The translations under genes were made by a program, and so were the position numbers. The notes below the pieces were generated by a model that saw nothing but the letters and a program-made list of their open reading frames with translations, was not told where the DNA came from and made no database searches. Source: Stenocarpella maydis (lineage: Eukaryota > Ascomycota > Sordariomycetes > Diaporthales > Diaporthaceae). From it: a stretch of DNA of 64,000 nt. The stretch covers positions 93,711 to 157,710 of the forward strand of contig NQMI01000098.1 of assembly GCA_002270565.1 (NCBI GenBank), read 5' to 3'. Positions 47,086 through 58,832 of this stretch are shown here, in pieces (position 1 is the stretch's first letter; the number at the start of each line of letters is the position of its first letter).

Positions 47086-48319
47086 TGTTGTTTTCCTTCA
47101 ATTCTGACTACAGGAATGGTGCTGTAACGTCCGACGAACTGCCCTTGGTCTTCCGACACGACGAGCACCGCGGTCCATTTTATGGCCTTCGTTCTCGAGA
47201 CTCTCGACTAGGTCCTTCCCATAGGCTTCAATCCTATCCCGCTCAGCCCGTCAGAAACAGGTCACACATAGCGCCGGCGATAGTTCCATCCGTGCCCAGT
47301 CCCAGCTTGAGTCGGAATAGGGGTCTCACGAGAAGAGTTCGTGGCGATGGGCTCAAATCCTGCACTAAGAGTATCAAATGCGCCACTCATGGGGCTGAAT
47401 CCTCTCCACCTAGTAGGAACGGGACTTTTGCTCATTTGCCCGGATCCTCTCTCCGGCACAGCCGATAGATGGTCGTGGTTGTTGGCTCTCAGCCGCAACA
47501 CCAGTATCACGTGGGAAAAGCCTTGTTATTGACACATGGGGTGTCTGATGATCACCCCTGAAACTGATAAGGCTGTAAAATCCTTACAGCTCGTGACAGG
47601 CAGGGCAACATGTCTCATGCTTATGGACAAGGCGGCTGTAGCCTGGCAGAGCGTGAGCCTTGCCGATTGTTCAAACCATTCTTCTAAATTTGGTCCTTTC
47701 ACTCGCTGCATGTGGGTCCTTCCGAGGAATCTTATTCTGCCACTTTCCTGACAACCGCGGAATATTCCGATAACGGGGTTGAGGTCCGAATGACTGGTCA
47801 CATTCTTTAGCGACGGAACGGACGTTGAAGCGGCATGTGGGATGCAAAATGGAGACGACACCACACTACTGGCTTTGTAGCCAGCAATCAGATCCTGCTA
47901 GATGAGATTGGTGTCATGAAACGTGGATACCTTGAAAGGCCAAGATCGTAAACAAGCCATCTCCGTTGGAAGGCTCTTCAGGCAACAATGGTGCACAGAT
48001 ATCAGCCTGCGGCGCAGCGCCCCGCCGCCCCACGCGAGGTATGTAGACGACGCCCTTCTATCTCGTAATGGGTGGTTAGATGACAATGAGGACAACCGCC
48101 ACCACGTGCTGCGGCTGGTAGGGGGTGATGAGAGGGTTTTCTGGGCCCGAGCAGCGCCAAGATGCCTTCCAAAGGTTCCGTGCTCGTCTGGATTGATCCC
48201 ATCATGCAGGATAGTGTCGGCTACCCGGAATTGGCAACTTTATAAATATAATGTCTTCGTCGTACCCCTAGTACACAGGATCCGTCTTACGATCCAGTAA
48301 TACTGCCACCTGATGATCG
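47086..48319. promoter_or_regulatory. Divergent promoter of BBE oxidase and Zn2Cys6 regulator
   Basis: No gene is recognised in this 1.2-kb region. It contains the perfect palindrome CGGAATATTCCG at 47758-47769, a CGG-N6-CCG arrangement of the kind bound by Zn2Cys6 dimers. The position, 550 bases before the regulator, would suit autoregulation. Confidence 0.4.
47758..47769. promoter_or_regulatory. CGG-N6-CCG palindrome, candidate regulator site
   Basis: Perfect 12-base inverted repeat with terminal CGG half-sites. CGG-N6-CCG is the known spacing for the yeast Ppr1 class of binuclear-zinc regulators. That the regulator next door binds it is inference. Confidence 0.35.
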
Positions 48320-50124
48320 ATGCAGGAAGCACGCCAGATGACAAGGGCTCGCTCCGGCTGTGCCACATGCAAAGGTAAGTTGAGGCCAGAACCAGGGGAA
48401 GAGCAAGAGAACCAAGACAACCCCTTTGGAAAGAAAAGACGGGACACCATGCATAGAAACCCCTGCTGATACCTCAACGGATCAGCGTGTGCGATCAAAT
48501 GCGACCGCGCCAGGCCGACATGTACCAATTGTTCCCGATCCAAACGGAAATGCCAGTGGCATCAAGGCCTCAGGCTGTTCTGGCCACGTGCGAACGATTC
48601 TCGACGCATCGTCGTGGCCAAGTCACACCTGTCACGCCCGCCATGTCCGTCCGACCGCCATGGGGGCCAAATCTCCGATGCACGCTTTATCCACATGACG
48701 CATTGGGATATCGAGCTGCACTACAACCTGACAGGCTCGGTCCCGTCGGCGCGCCACCTATCTTCGCTAGAAGTCCCGGTTCTCAGGAACCCATCCAGCC
48801 CGGAGAAGCTTGACCTGAACCTATTTGAGTACTGTATGAAAATCAACAAAGAGACAAGAAAAAAACCCCACAGCCGCACGACCGCACATCGAGCTTACAC
48901 ACAACAAGGAGGAGCTGCTGACAGGTTTATGTACCCTACGTGTAGTTTGCTGCATAGCTTCGTCGTCCCTCGCGACCTTTGGCCACGATGCCACAGCCCT
49001 GGGGAACATCCTATTGCGGCTTGCCCTGGACGGTGGGGGGACGGCCTCCGCTGCGGCCGTGTTCCAGGCGCTTCTGGCGTTTTCTTCTGTACATCGCCAC
49101 GGTCTAGAGCCACATGCCATCGAGCTGAAGGCTACTGCGCCGAGGAGTTTAGTCCAAAGGTCTGCAGCGTCAAGCCTTTGCGAACAACTTAAAGAAGCAG
49201 TCCAGCACGTTGCCAGCGGCATGCTGCTCTGCGCGTTTGAGACGCACCACCTGGCTTGCCATTCCAACGAGTGGGCGAGCCACCTCGGCGGCGTCAAGAC
49301 CGTTATCAACGCCTTCTCTGCGAGTAAACTGATTCAGCTCCACCCTGATGTTGCCGTCTTGCTAGACTGGGTGTACTACCACGATGTTCTCGCTCGCTTT
49401 TCATTCATGCACTGGCAGAGAGGGGGCGTGCCGGAAATCCTTTTGACTTCAACAATCCTCTCCTCCCAGGTTCGTGCATGTCAAACTTCTGGCTAGATGA
49501 ACATGGGTATGAAGCGTGCATCTGACATTGAGCATCCACAGATATCTGATCCGCCGGCGCCTCCCTTGTCCATGCTCAATCTGTTATCTCAAATCTGCGA
49601 CACAATGTCTAGCGGTGCGTTCCAGCTGGGAACTGGTGACAGCAAGGATGATTACAAGGGTTTCCTCACAGTGATGGATTGGAGGATAAAGAGCGTGCCG
49701 ATACCAGATATCATAGGTGATGACGACCCATCGTATGAGGAGAAGTTGACGATGCGACTCTACCAGCTTGCGCTGTTGCTGTATCTGCATAGAGGTCCCG
49801 GAGCCCTACTCGACCAGCCCGTCAAGAAACAAAGAATCAATCACAAGAGCATTCGATATCCTCCGCCGATTGACTTCCTGCAGACAGCAGTTTCCCATTC
49901 TCATCATTGGCTTTGAGGCGCGGACAGATGAGCAGCGGGTCGCAGTCCTAGATATCATCTCCAGGACGGAGAAGATGAGCTCGTCGCGATCATTCAGTTA
50001 CTGTAAGAGACTATTGCACGCGGTCTGGGCCCAGGATGACCTCGGAGATTGGGTTAGCATTAGCTATTGGTACAAGATGAACTTGTTGATAAGTCACTGT
50101 GCAACTGTGCCTATTTTTACATAA
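48320..50124 (+). pseudogene. Zn2Cys6 transcription factor, probable cluster regulator, frameshifted
   Basis: Four exons: 48320-48374, 48486-48833, 48958-49469, 49542-50124. A second in-frame ATG is at 48338. The binuclear zinc cluster is split by intron 1: GCATCK, then ACAIKCDRARPTCTNCSRSK and a final Cys. The spacing is the perfect C-x2-C-x6-C-x6-C-x2-C-x6-C. The middle exon, ATFGHDATALGNILLRLAL to the region around WVYYHDVLARF, matches the fungal-specific factor domain. The first three exons total 305 codons exactly. The last exon has one base too many. The frame must change near 49825-49840, between the segment ending in DQPVKK and AFDILRRL..FPILIIGFEARTDEQR. It would act in the nucleus on CGG-type sites. 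The break may be real or a sequencing slip. Confidence 0.82.
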
Positions 50125-50541
50125 TTTGGACCAGAGACAATTCCATAATTGATTATTTGGTCCTCTGCATGGGTGTATGATCATTTTGTTCCTGATATGC
50201 CACTCGCCTTATATCTCTTATCTTCTTTGCACTATTTTCATTATAATTATTATTTAATACATATACACATACATACGTTATAGAAAAGATTGTTAACAAT
50301 GAAGATATTAGGAAATCAGGAAGAAACTTAATAGTCCAAACAGCGAATATGCCGTGCTGGCGCGAGCGTGAGGGGAGGTTTTTTTCTGTCCGCAGGGGAA
50401 AGCAACAGGTGGTCTGTGCATCCTGCTGATCATGTATATATTTAGATGGCTGACCACCCGTAATTCCCTCCCTGAGCTAGACCAGGAATTCCATGCACTC
50501 AAACCACCCTTTCAGTTTGAAACCACCCGTCACCCAATAGC
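50125..50541. other. Intergenic, no gene recognised
   Basis: AT-rich 3' flank of the regulator and 5' flank of the FAD monooxygenase. No coding segment is seen. Confidence 0.5.
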
Positions 50542-51940
50542 ATGGAACATCAGTCCCATACACGGCCAGTGTTTAATGTCCTAGTTGTGGGCTGCGGCCT
50601 TGGCGGACTGGCTTCCGCACTGGCTCTTGCCCAAGCTGGACATCATGTGGCCGTATTTGAGCGCAGTGTTGAACTACAAGAGGTGATTTGATGCTTTCCC
50701 GTGAAAAGAAATTATTCTTGCATGTCTAACATATGTTGCACAGATAGGGGCCGGGATACAATTATCCCCAAATGCTACGCGCCTGCTTCGGCGCTGGGGC
50801 GTCCTGGAGGAGGTTCTCAAGTATGCTGACCGACCGCAGGTCGGGACTGTACGCTCTTACAGAGGGAATTTCCTCTCACCGTCCCCACCAGTATCTGATC
50901 CGCAGCTGGTCTCTGACCAGTCCCCCTACATCGTGATTCATCGTGCCGATCTCTTGAGGGCTTTGCTGTCAGGATCGAAGAAGCACAAGGTCGAGATCAG
51001 ACTGGGCAGTGAAGTCGAGGAAATTGATTTCAACAAACCATCTCTCCGTCTATCCGCCGGCGAGGTCCACGAGGCGGATTTGATTCTAGGTGCTGATGGG
51101 GAGAGGTCCCGCTGTAGGAGTCGCCTCTTGGGCCATGCAGACCCTCCTTACAGTCCCGGAGACGTTGTTTACCGGGTTGCCGTCCCTCTCAAGGACATTA
51201 ATGAGAGCCACCGAGCCTGGGAAGTAAAAAAGGTATCCAGCGTCCATTTCTGGGCGGGACCAGGCGGGCATGTGGTCTCGTATCTCATTCAGCACGACAT
51301 GCTCAACATGGTCCTGATATACGCCGAGGGTGCAGGTGGCGAGACCATGTACGGGCCGCAACGTGCAGACCTGGATGAATTTAGGAGCAAGATCTCTGGC
51401 TGGGATCCAATGCTTCATGAGCTTATCAGCATGGAGGGTTCTGTCTGCACCAAGTGGAATTTGTTCCAGATCCACGAGTTGAGCCAATGGCGCCATGAAA
51501 AAGGGCGATTCCTATTGATTGGCGATGCCGCCCACGCGATATTGCCGTGTCTGTGAGTGCAACTTTCCATTTTATTATCTTCTGAGGAAAACGCTAACAT
51601 TTTTGCCAGAGCCCAGGGTGCCGCACAGGCTTTCGAGGATGCGGGGGTGCTTGGGGCAATTTTCAGCCAGCCAGTGGGACGTGGCCAAATCCCGGATGCC
51701 CTTAGGGTGTTTGAGGAGGTTCGCAGGCCGCGGGCGTCGGATGTGAGGCATCGCACATTGTTTCAGAAGGCTGATTTTGCTCTTCCCGATGGTCCAGAGC
51801 AGGAGAAACGTGACGCTAAATTCCGTGCGGGTGCGGACGTTGAGCTGTTCAAATGGCTCTGGGATTACGATGCTGCAGAGAGTGGACGATTGGCGTGGGA
51901 AAATTTTACCAAGGGCCATGAAAACGGAGTCAAGGCTTAG
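50542..51940 (+). CDS. FAD-dependent aromatic monooxygenase, salicylate-hydroxylase-like
   Basis: Three exons (50542-50682, 50744-51552, 51610-51940) join to 426 residues. The N-terminal dinucleotide motif is VVGCGLGGLASALALAQAGH. The ribityl-binding region has GADGERSRCR, and the third fold motif is FLLIGDAAHAILPCLAQGAAQAFEDAG. Length and motif order match group A flavoprotein monooxygenases of the salicylate 1-monooxygenase/6-hydroxynicotinate 3-monooxygenase type. These use NAD(P)H and O2 to hydroxylate phenolic acids, often with decarboxylation. Together with the ammonia-lyase and the UbiA prenyltransferase this suggests oxidation of a hydroxybenzoate or its prenylated form to a hydroquinone, but the substrate is inferred. 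It converges on the cupin gene and appears intact. Confidence 0.92.
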
Positions 51941-52531
51941 GATCCCATCCGAGACCAAAAAGACGTAGCTTCCCGATCTTTCCGCAAGATAATACGGAGT
52001 TTTGTTCACATCAATGAGATCACATCAATGAGATCCAAGGTACGACTGTGTAATCCCAAAGGAGCCTGAGGTTGTGCTCCTCCATCGCTTAAAGCCATCC
52101 AACACACAAAATGAGGACATGTGGGTTTATCCAGGGCAATGAGCTTGAATTTATATACCATAGAACTACGAGAAACCACATCACGTTAGACTCCTTGAAA
52201 ACCAGAGTTATCCTGAAGTGAGGAGCTCAACCACATTTCATACACTGAGCACAGTTTTGGACCAGTGGACGCAGTCCAATGCTGCAGCATTGATCAATTG
52301 TACTTCTTATCATTCACGTTTTATATTTGTATTACTTTCACAGTTCATGGTATGAATGCAAATATTGTTTGATTGGTCGTGGTTGTATTATGAAAATACT
52401 CATGAATGGGGTCAAGTCTCTTCCTTTCTGGTGTATTCAGGATACGACGTCTGGTACCTTAATTTCAAAACGTTAGTTAAGTAGTTACAGCAAGAAAGTG
52501 GATGTCAGATAAGCCTATGTGAAGGGGACGC
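51941..52531. other. Convergent intergenic, no gene recognised
   Basis: This holds the 3' flanks of two convergent genes. A short tandem duplication ATCAATGAGATC occurs at about 52010-52034. No coding family is seen. Confidence 0.45.
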
Positions 52532-53307
52532 TTACCCTAAAACATTCTCTGCAATCCAAGCAATCACGCGGTGCACCCAAAGCAGCATCCAGATCGGCAT
52601 CCAATTGAGCGCGGGCGGACACGCGAGGGAGGAAGCGTTGTGCCAGAACAGGATCAGCTGAAAGATTGACGGCTTTAGGCCCGCCTTTTGGCAATCATCT
52701 AGGTAGCTCGTTGAGTTTCGCAGGGTTCTCACGTCGAGAATGTAATCAGCGTCTTTGCAGGGATCGAGCCAGATGGTGAAGACAAGAGATTCGGTGGCCG
52801 ATTTGTGAGACCAGAATCGGTGGCTGCGAGTCAAGCGAGATACCATGTCAGTCACAGAAGCTCTAGGGTTCGACAAATTTGGAAACACCTTGACCCTCGG
52901 GTCACACCTTACCGCGTGCCGGCGGGTATGGGGAACACTCCGTCATGCTTGGTGATGGCGTATTCTACGCCGTCCTTGACCGCGCCCAAGACACCCTGCT
53001 CGACTTTGAAAAATTCATCTTGGGTGCGATGTATATGTCTATCATTCCAAATAGTCAGATGTCGCTCCGTTGATATTCTGGCCCCTCTGCCCAGGTCGTC
53101 CTTGACTTACAGTGGTGGTCCAGATAGGCCGGCCTTCACAAGTGGGTTCTCTATATGATGCGTCTCTCTGATGTACCAACTGCCATCTGGCCTGGAAAGT
53201 GGCTCGTATAGCGCCGCGCCATCGAGGTAGGGAAAGGCTGTTTGGGTATTGGTTACGGTGCGATTCCGCGGTCGCGGCGAGAGCCATTGTTGCCACGCCC
53301 ACACCAT
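52532..53307 (-). CDS. Cupin-fold protein with C-terminal membrane-like segments
   Basis: Three exons (53307-53111, 53038-52913, 52823-52532) join in frame to 204 residues, starting MVWAWQQWLSPRP. Cupin motif 1 is PPLHIHRTQDEFFKVEQG, matching HxHx4-5Ex6G metal ligands, with the first His pair falling across intron 1. Motif 2 is PIPAGTRHRFWSHK, with the PxGxxH pattern that supplies the last His. The C-terminal 60 residues are hydrophobic (SIFQLILFWHN, WMPIWMLLWVHRVIAWI) and may anchor the protein to a membrane. Single-domain cupins of this kind are often found in fungal aromatic polyketide and meroterpenoid clusters, where they act as oxygenases or isomerases. The activity here is unknown. A further upstream in-frame extension to 53529 is open but unlikely to be translated. 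Confidence 0.85.
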
Positions 53308-54170
53308 TTTCGCCGGTGACTGGAAAACAGGCGATAACGGAACGGACACCGAGGCCACAAAGCTGTGTGTCAGAAATCGATGACGCTTTAGTGTACGGAT
53401 ATTTATGTACACTCCGGCTTTGATACCACCGATTATGTTGGATGCCGCTCGGCGAGGACGGATGGGGAATCGTCTGATTCGTATGCCATCGTATAAAATG
53501 TTAGGTATGACAAGCTTATAGAATGACATCTGGGGGCCCTGGGCTTACAGCGTGTCGTTCGTTCTCGACAACTGAGTGCCTAAAAGACCGTTCCGGCCTG
53601 ATTCGCTTCATCGGGGTTGGTGATAGGCACGAGGCATCCAATTCGGCATGCGAAGGATCATCTCGCCATTATGAGGATTGATTCGGCTCTGCACCTGGCT
53701 TACAAAACTTTTACACAACATGCCAGATACAGCCTTCCATAGGGATGGTCCGGAACAGGACTGTACAACCCCGGTGGCGCTGGCGGTGGACCTTCAGCAC
53801 AAATCACCGAGGGAAGGCCGCCCAAAACACTGTCCCGGCCAACCATCTAGGCTCTGGGCTTCCTGGTTATGTTTCCAGCCCCACAGTTGGATATGCAATG
53901 ATTGAGAGCCTAGACATAGCGAAAAGCCTGGAAGTCCAAGACAATGGCGGCAGAAATTCGGTGCATTCGTGGCCGAACTTTTCTGACTGATGTTTTTACC
54001 CCTAATCAAAGAGAGGCGCTGGCAGGATCTTAAGGGGCCACTTTTTAACTATTAAATCCCTGCAGGTGACGTTAGGAAGTGACGAGAAGGATACTCTTTG
54101 ATAATGTCCGCTCTGGATATTCTCGATATCTAAGTGTAGATACACATCCTGATAGTATGTATTAACTAAC
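53308..54170. other. Intergenic, no gene recognised
   Basis: Upstream region of the cupin gene. No family signature is present on either strand. Confidence 0.45.
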
Positions 54171-54470
54171 TATGCAGGTGAGACCGCTAAAAGAGCATAG
54201 GGAAACTCTGATGGTCCTCGGCATACTGGTCCCACCCAAGAGATATTGCGCAGTTAAGACCAGGATACACATCCTGCAATTGTGCTATGCAGGTGAGACG
54301 GGGAAAAGAGCATAGGGAAACTCTGACGGTCCTCGGCCTACTAGTCCCACTTAAAAGATATTGCGCAGGTAAGACCGAGATACTCATCTTGCAAGTATAT
54401 ACTATGCAGGTAAGACGGGAAAATGAGCAGAGGGAAACTCTGGTGGTCCTCGGCCTAGTAGATGGACCCC
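54171..54470. repeat. Tandem repeat, period 115-117 bp, about 2.6 copies
   Basis: Copies begin with TATGCAGGTRAGAC at 54171, 54286 and 54403. Each continues with an AGAGCA-type stretch, GGGAAACTCTG and GTCCTCGGC. The third copy is partial and ends close to the Tc1-like element. Similarity between copies is high but not perfect. Confidence 0.88.
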
Positions 54471-54511
54471 CAACCCGGAATTATTAAGGGGGGAAGAACG
54501 AAACGTTACTA

Positions 54512-54556
54512 CGGAGGTTCACACAGAAACAGTATCGCCAAGCCTGCAGGGGTCCC
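54512..54556 (+). repeat. Left terminal inverted repeat of Tc1-like element
   Basis: 45 bases identical to the reverse complement of 56214-56258. The outer end is CGGAGGTTCACACAG. Confidence 0.93.
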
Positions 54557-56213
54557 CTGCCCCTGCATTTTATTACTATGGTAACCACTAATAAAATCCA
54601 TGATTCCTCAAGGCATACCCATACCAGCGCCATGCCGTCGCCTACCCGAATCGGGTTGCGTTTGTATGTATGAGGCGCTTGAATTCCTCACCAAAATCCC
54701 TATTACCACCCTCTTGTTTGGTGGTTGCGTATATAGGTGCGTGGCAGCCATACGAACCGTACATCTTGGCTAACAGATAGAACTCGTTCTGCAGCATCTT
54801 ATTCCTCCCTTTGATATACTTGTTTCCTCCCTTGTAGGCGATAACCTGCTGGATGTGCTATGGAATTCTCTCTACGAAGGCTTGTAATTGTGGCTGCTTA
54901 AATCGTTGCTATTCCCTCCGCTATACCTGCTTGGCTTTGTGGCCTGACTTCGGCGCTCCCTTGCGAGTTATCCTCCTTTTCAACTCAGGCCAGATTGGCT
55001 TAATTATATTAAGGTCGGGAGAATTCCCATACTAAAGTAAATGCTTCACGCTAGCAGCGTTGAAAACTCCTTCTTGAGCAAAGTGGGCGTACGAAGGAGC
55101 TTTATCCTCCTGAATGATTACGTGTGGCCTAACCTCCTTGGCAAATGGAAGCAGCTTATTGAGTAGAATCTGCTTCTGATAGTGGTATTAGTTGATTCCG
55201 CTGTGCCCCTTTTTCCTTATAAGCTTCCCCTTTAATTCATTCCATTGCTAACTTCTCTTCTGAGCATAACGGGGGTTGATCTTGCAGGCAGTAGTATACC
55301 GTACAGCCTCATTGGCTTCCCACTTGGCTTAAATCAGGGGCTTATTCTGAGCGTTGAGTGCCTTGAGTTCCTTATCAGCTTCCTTTCTTTCTAAGGGCGT
55401 TTCTGCTCGCCAGATGTGGTAGGGCCCCTTCTTGTTGTATGAGAAATAAGCCTAAAATATAAACTCTGAATACCCCTTCTAATGCTCTCGGATTGCTGAC
55501 TTTGCAACTGCTTTATTAGGTGTCCTTTAGACTTGATATCCTCTATAGCAAATACATAAGACAACAGAAGTCTCATCGCTCTAGATCACTTGTTTCCAAT
55601 CCTCCAGGGTTTACAAGCGGTAGGCTAAACACCATTCAAGATGAGCTTTCCTTATTGTAAGTAAGAGATCTGGTTTTCTTGTTAGCTTCATCTTAGTCAG
55701 ATTGTATTCATGAAGAACTTTTAAGATAGTTGTAGCACAAATTCTGTGGCCTAAACGCTCAGCCAACTGCTTAGCTGTTAGTTCTCTGCCTTGGCGATCT
55801 TGGCCTATAATTGTAAGAACCTCCTCTGCCTCTTCTTATCTCTTAGGCGGCCGACCAATACGTTTACTATCCTCCACATGGATATTAAGAATAAGTACTG
55901 GCCAAGCGTGGGGATCAAAGCTATAGCTGAGCGCCTTCTTCCACTAGAGCTTCTGGGTATTAGGCATCACACCCGTATATTTGAAGATTTGTCTGTATTC
56001 AAATCCGATAGCTAGAAGGCTTAAAATCTGCGAATGAGACGCAATTTGGTATTAAGGCGCTATTGTAAATGCAACACCACGTTTTTCCTCACGATCAACA
56101 AGAAAGACAAGAAAGACGAGGAGGAGGGGAAACTGTCTCCCGGGGAGTCCTCTTCCCCGCCTTGAGCCCATATAAATTGGGACAGCGAGGGAGAACGGAC
56201 CCCTGGACCTGTA

Positions 56214-56258
56214 GGGACCCCTGCAGGCTTGGCGATACTGTTTCTGTGTGAACCTCCG
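56214..56258 (-). repeat. Right terminal inverted repeat of Tc1-like element
   Basis: Perfect inverted partner of 54512-54556, followed by TA and unrelated sequence. Confidence 0.93.
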
Positions 56259-56260
56259 TA

Positions 56261-57127
56261 CAAACGGATATGCATTATAATTCCCGTAATCTTGGCGGCT
56301 TACGGAAGGAATGTATGGGTTCGCCTCCTATGTCTCAGGCGCCGCAAGTGGAGCAATTATGCACAGTTGCTTACTACTCATTTGCAGCCATGCGGAGACG
56401 TTTGTGGATCTCGCATCCTGTCGTGCTGGCTGACGATATGAGACCACTGCGGTGGAGGACTAGTTACACGTCATAAAAAATTCAATCTTGGCCTGCCCTT
56501 TCCGACAAATCAGCGGGTTGCAGCAGCAATGCCAGCCAAGGACTTGGGAGCAAGCTACGCCGCCGGGGGTCTCCTGTGGCGTACAGCCTTGCATCCGATG
56601 TGTAGCGCGGCAAATAGGCGAATCCGACGTCTTATTGACGTCTAGGATTTTGTGCCTCATATTGTGCATAAGGAATATGTGCTTAAAAGGAGGAATGCAG
56701 ATAGCGGTGGATAGGCACACGACATCAACGAAGAATATCAATAAGGCACTAGCCGTGCAACGGCCCCGACACATACACACCAAAAGCGCCTCGAACAATG
56801 AATATATGAAATATAGGAGCAATTCTCAATTCAATACAGTCTATATACATGCTCAGGGCGAAAGTGAGATGGCCTCGCGCCGGGCCTCATACCCTACCTA
56901 GGGTAGCCGCTTCAATCACATTGCCTTAGTACCGTTAATGCTAAATTACTTCCCGAGCAGCACCTTTGTTAGACACCAAAACATAGATAATGAGATAATT
57001 CATAATGTCTGGCTTTTTGAGGCGGTGGATGGATGCGTTGCCATTAATGACCAATACAAAAATCTCAGGTTATCCGCCTTTTCTCCGTATTGGAGAACAC
57101 GCTGAATGAGGCTCATTTGCCCGATGA
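56261..57127. other. Intergenic, no gene recognised
   Basis: Downstream flank of the transposon and 3' region of the second P450. No coding family is recognised. Confidence 0.45.
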
Positions 57128-58832
57128 TCAAAACTTAGAGAACTCAGCTTCATGTTTGGCTGCTTCCTGCTCAATCAGCGAAGCGTGCTCAGGACTTCGG
57201 ACCTTGACTTTGACCGGAAAAGGATTGTTGACAGCTAGGTGATTGAGTTTCGTGTCGTCGACAGGCCCGTCCTAGACATCTCTTTGTTAGTGATGATGTC
57301 CTAAAGCTCATCCAGAATCAAGATGGAAGGAATATGCTGAGGGAGAACGAACCGTGCTAAATTCAAAACAATAAACTAGGCGGGCAAATGCAATGAACAG
57401 AGCTTGCTCCGCAACTTTCCAGCCAACGCAGATGCGACGGCCGCCACCAAACCCCCAAAAGTTGTTCGTCGTACTAACGTCCGAATCAATCCATCTCTCC
57501 GGGACGAATTCGTGGCCATTATCAAAGTCGCTCCCCAGCCCAATCGTATTAATGCAGAAGCCCGTGCCAGCAGGGATGACATGTCCGTCAAACTCAAGGT
57601 CCTCGGTAAGCTGATGGGCCGGGAGAAGGGTGACGGTTGGCCGCCAGCGTAGAACTTCCTTGGCCATGGAGGCCAAGTAGGGCATTTCCGACACATCGGA
57701 AATCAATGGCAGCCTAAGCGACGAACCACTCGTGCACACCTTGTCGGCTTCCTCGCGTGCCCGTGCCTGGACTGCGGGTCGCGTGATCATGGCCATCAGG
57801 AATGTATTGATCGTCATGCGCGTATTGTCGCCACCAGCTGCCATGACAGAGGTCGCCAGGTACATGGCTTCTTCATCATCGCCGGCATATCTCATATCCG
57901 GATGAAGAAGGACATCGCGGACGAACGACGGCGGCGCGGATCCATGGACCACGGCGGCTTTGACAGGTTTCCACCAGTCTTGGAAGACTCGACGGTGGAA
58001 TGCGCCCATCTGGGCCCAGTAACGCCTCCAAGGTTGAAGAAACTTGGGGAGCTTGCTAAGGGCGGGGAAGAAGTCGACGTAGCTTTGGTTGATAGACATG
58101 ACAAACTCCATCGTGACCCTCTGGTACTCGTCGAGCTGCTCCCTGGTCTTGTTCAGAGGGTAGCCCATGACGAGCCTGTAAAGCACAGATGTGGCGTATC
58201 GAAAGTTGTGGGCAAACCACAGCTCAGGCTCGTGAAGATAGCGGCGTAGCATGTCGATGCTCTCAAGTTCCTGCATGGCTGCGTAGACCTTGAGGCTCGA
58301 GCCGCTCAGCAATTGGTGCATCACGCGGCGCCCCTCTCGCCATTCTTCTTCCTGCCTTATGACCGTGCGTTTTCCATTGCTCACAAGGTCGCTCGCAATG
58401 GGCATATGCGGTCTCTCGTTGGTGATCTTCCCTCGCTTTGCTATTATTTCCGAGACGACGCGGTCAGAGTTGAGAACGATCCATATCTGGGATCCCAAGT
58501 GCAACGTCACCATCTCGCCGTACGATTTAAGGGAGGCCAGCTGCAGGAAGACTCTAGGTCAGTGTGTGGTTTACGACAGCACAGGTTGGCTTTTGAAAAC
58601 CACTTACCCATTTGACGTACGCCGTTGGTCCTTTCCGAGCTTCCATCATCTGCACCAAGTTCCCGAAAACAGGTATCCCTGGCGGGCCTGGTGGCATTGC
58701 CCATCCCTTCGAACGGAACGACCATCTCAAGTCGACCGGTCTCAAGAATTGGACGAGTCCTGCTGCACAGCTGATACAAAGGATGAGCAGGAGGCTCAAG
58801 TAGGGATTATGGGAACTTTCGATCGAGTACAT
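57128..58832 (-). CDS. Cytochrome P450 monooxygenase, second in cluster
   Basis: Three exons (58832-58608, 58540-57353, 57271-57128) join to 518 residues. An N-terminal anchor (YLSLLLILCISCAAGLVQFL) is followed by the hinge MPPGPPGIPVFGN. The I-helix has AAGGDNTRMTINTF with the acid-Thr pair, ExxR occurs in KEVLRWRP, FVPERWID is the PERF-type motif, and the haem loop is FWGFGGGRRICVG. It looks like microsomal fungal P450s of the O-methylsterigmatocystin oxidoreductase-like group. It shares an 850-bp divergent promoter with the UbiA prenyltransferase, so it may act on the prenylated product, for example on the prenyl chain. That role is inference. No lesions are visible. Confidence 0.92.

Larger units (their letters stand above)
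54512..56258 (-). mobile_element. Tc1/mariner-type transposon, inactivated
   Basis: The 1,747-bp element is bounded by 45-bp perfect terminal inverted repeats starting CGGAGGTTCAC, flanked on both sides by TA (54510-54511 and 56259-56260), the target duplication typical of Tc1/mariner. The minus strand holds remains of a DDE transposase. In order there are a helix-turn-helix-like N-terminus (around 55800-55900, with VLVGRLRDKKRQRR), a middle part, and near 55070-55130 a segment resembling the QEDKAPS..H motif that holds the second catalytic Asp. The reading frame is cut by many TAA/TAG stops, so no functional transposase is encoded. The inverted repeats are pristine while the interior is dead, so the copy may have been moved in trans. 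It separates the cupin from the second P450. Confidence 0.88.

Noticed and set aside
53308..53529. Upstream in-frame extension of the cupin gene
   Set aside because: Open by chance. The Arg-rich translation is unlike cupin N-termini, and the ATG at 53307 gives the expected protein size.
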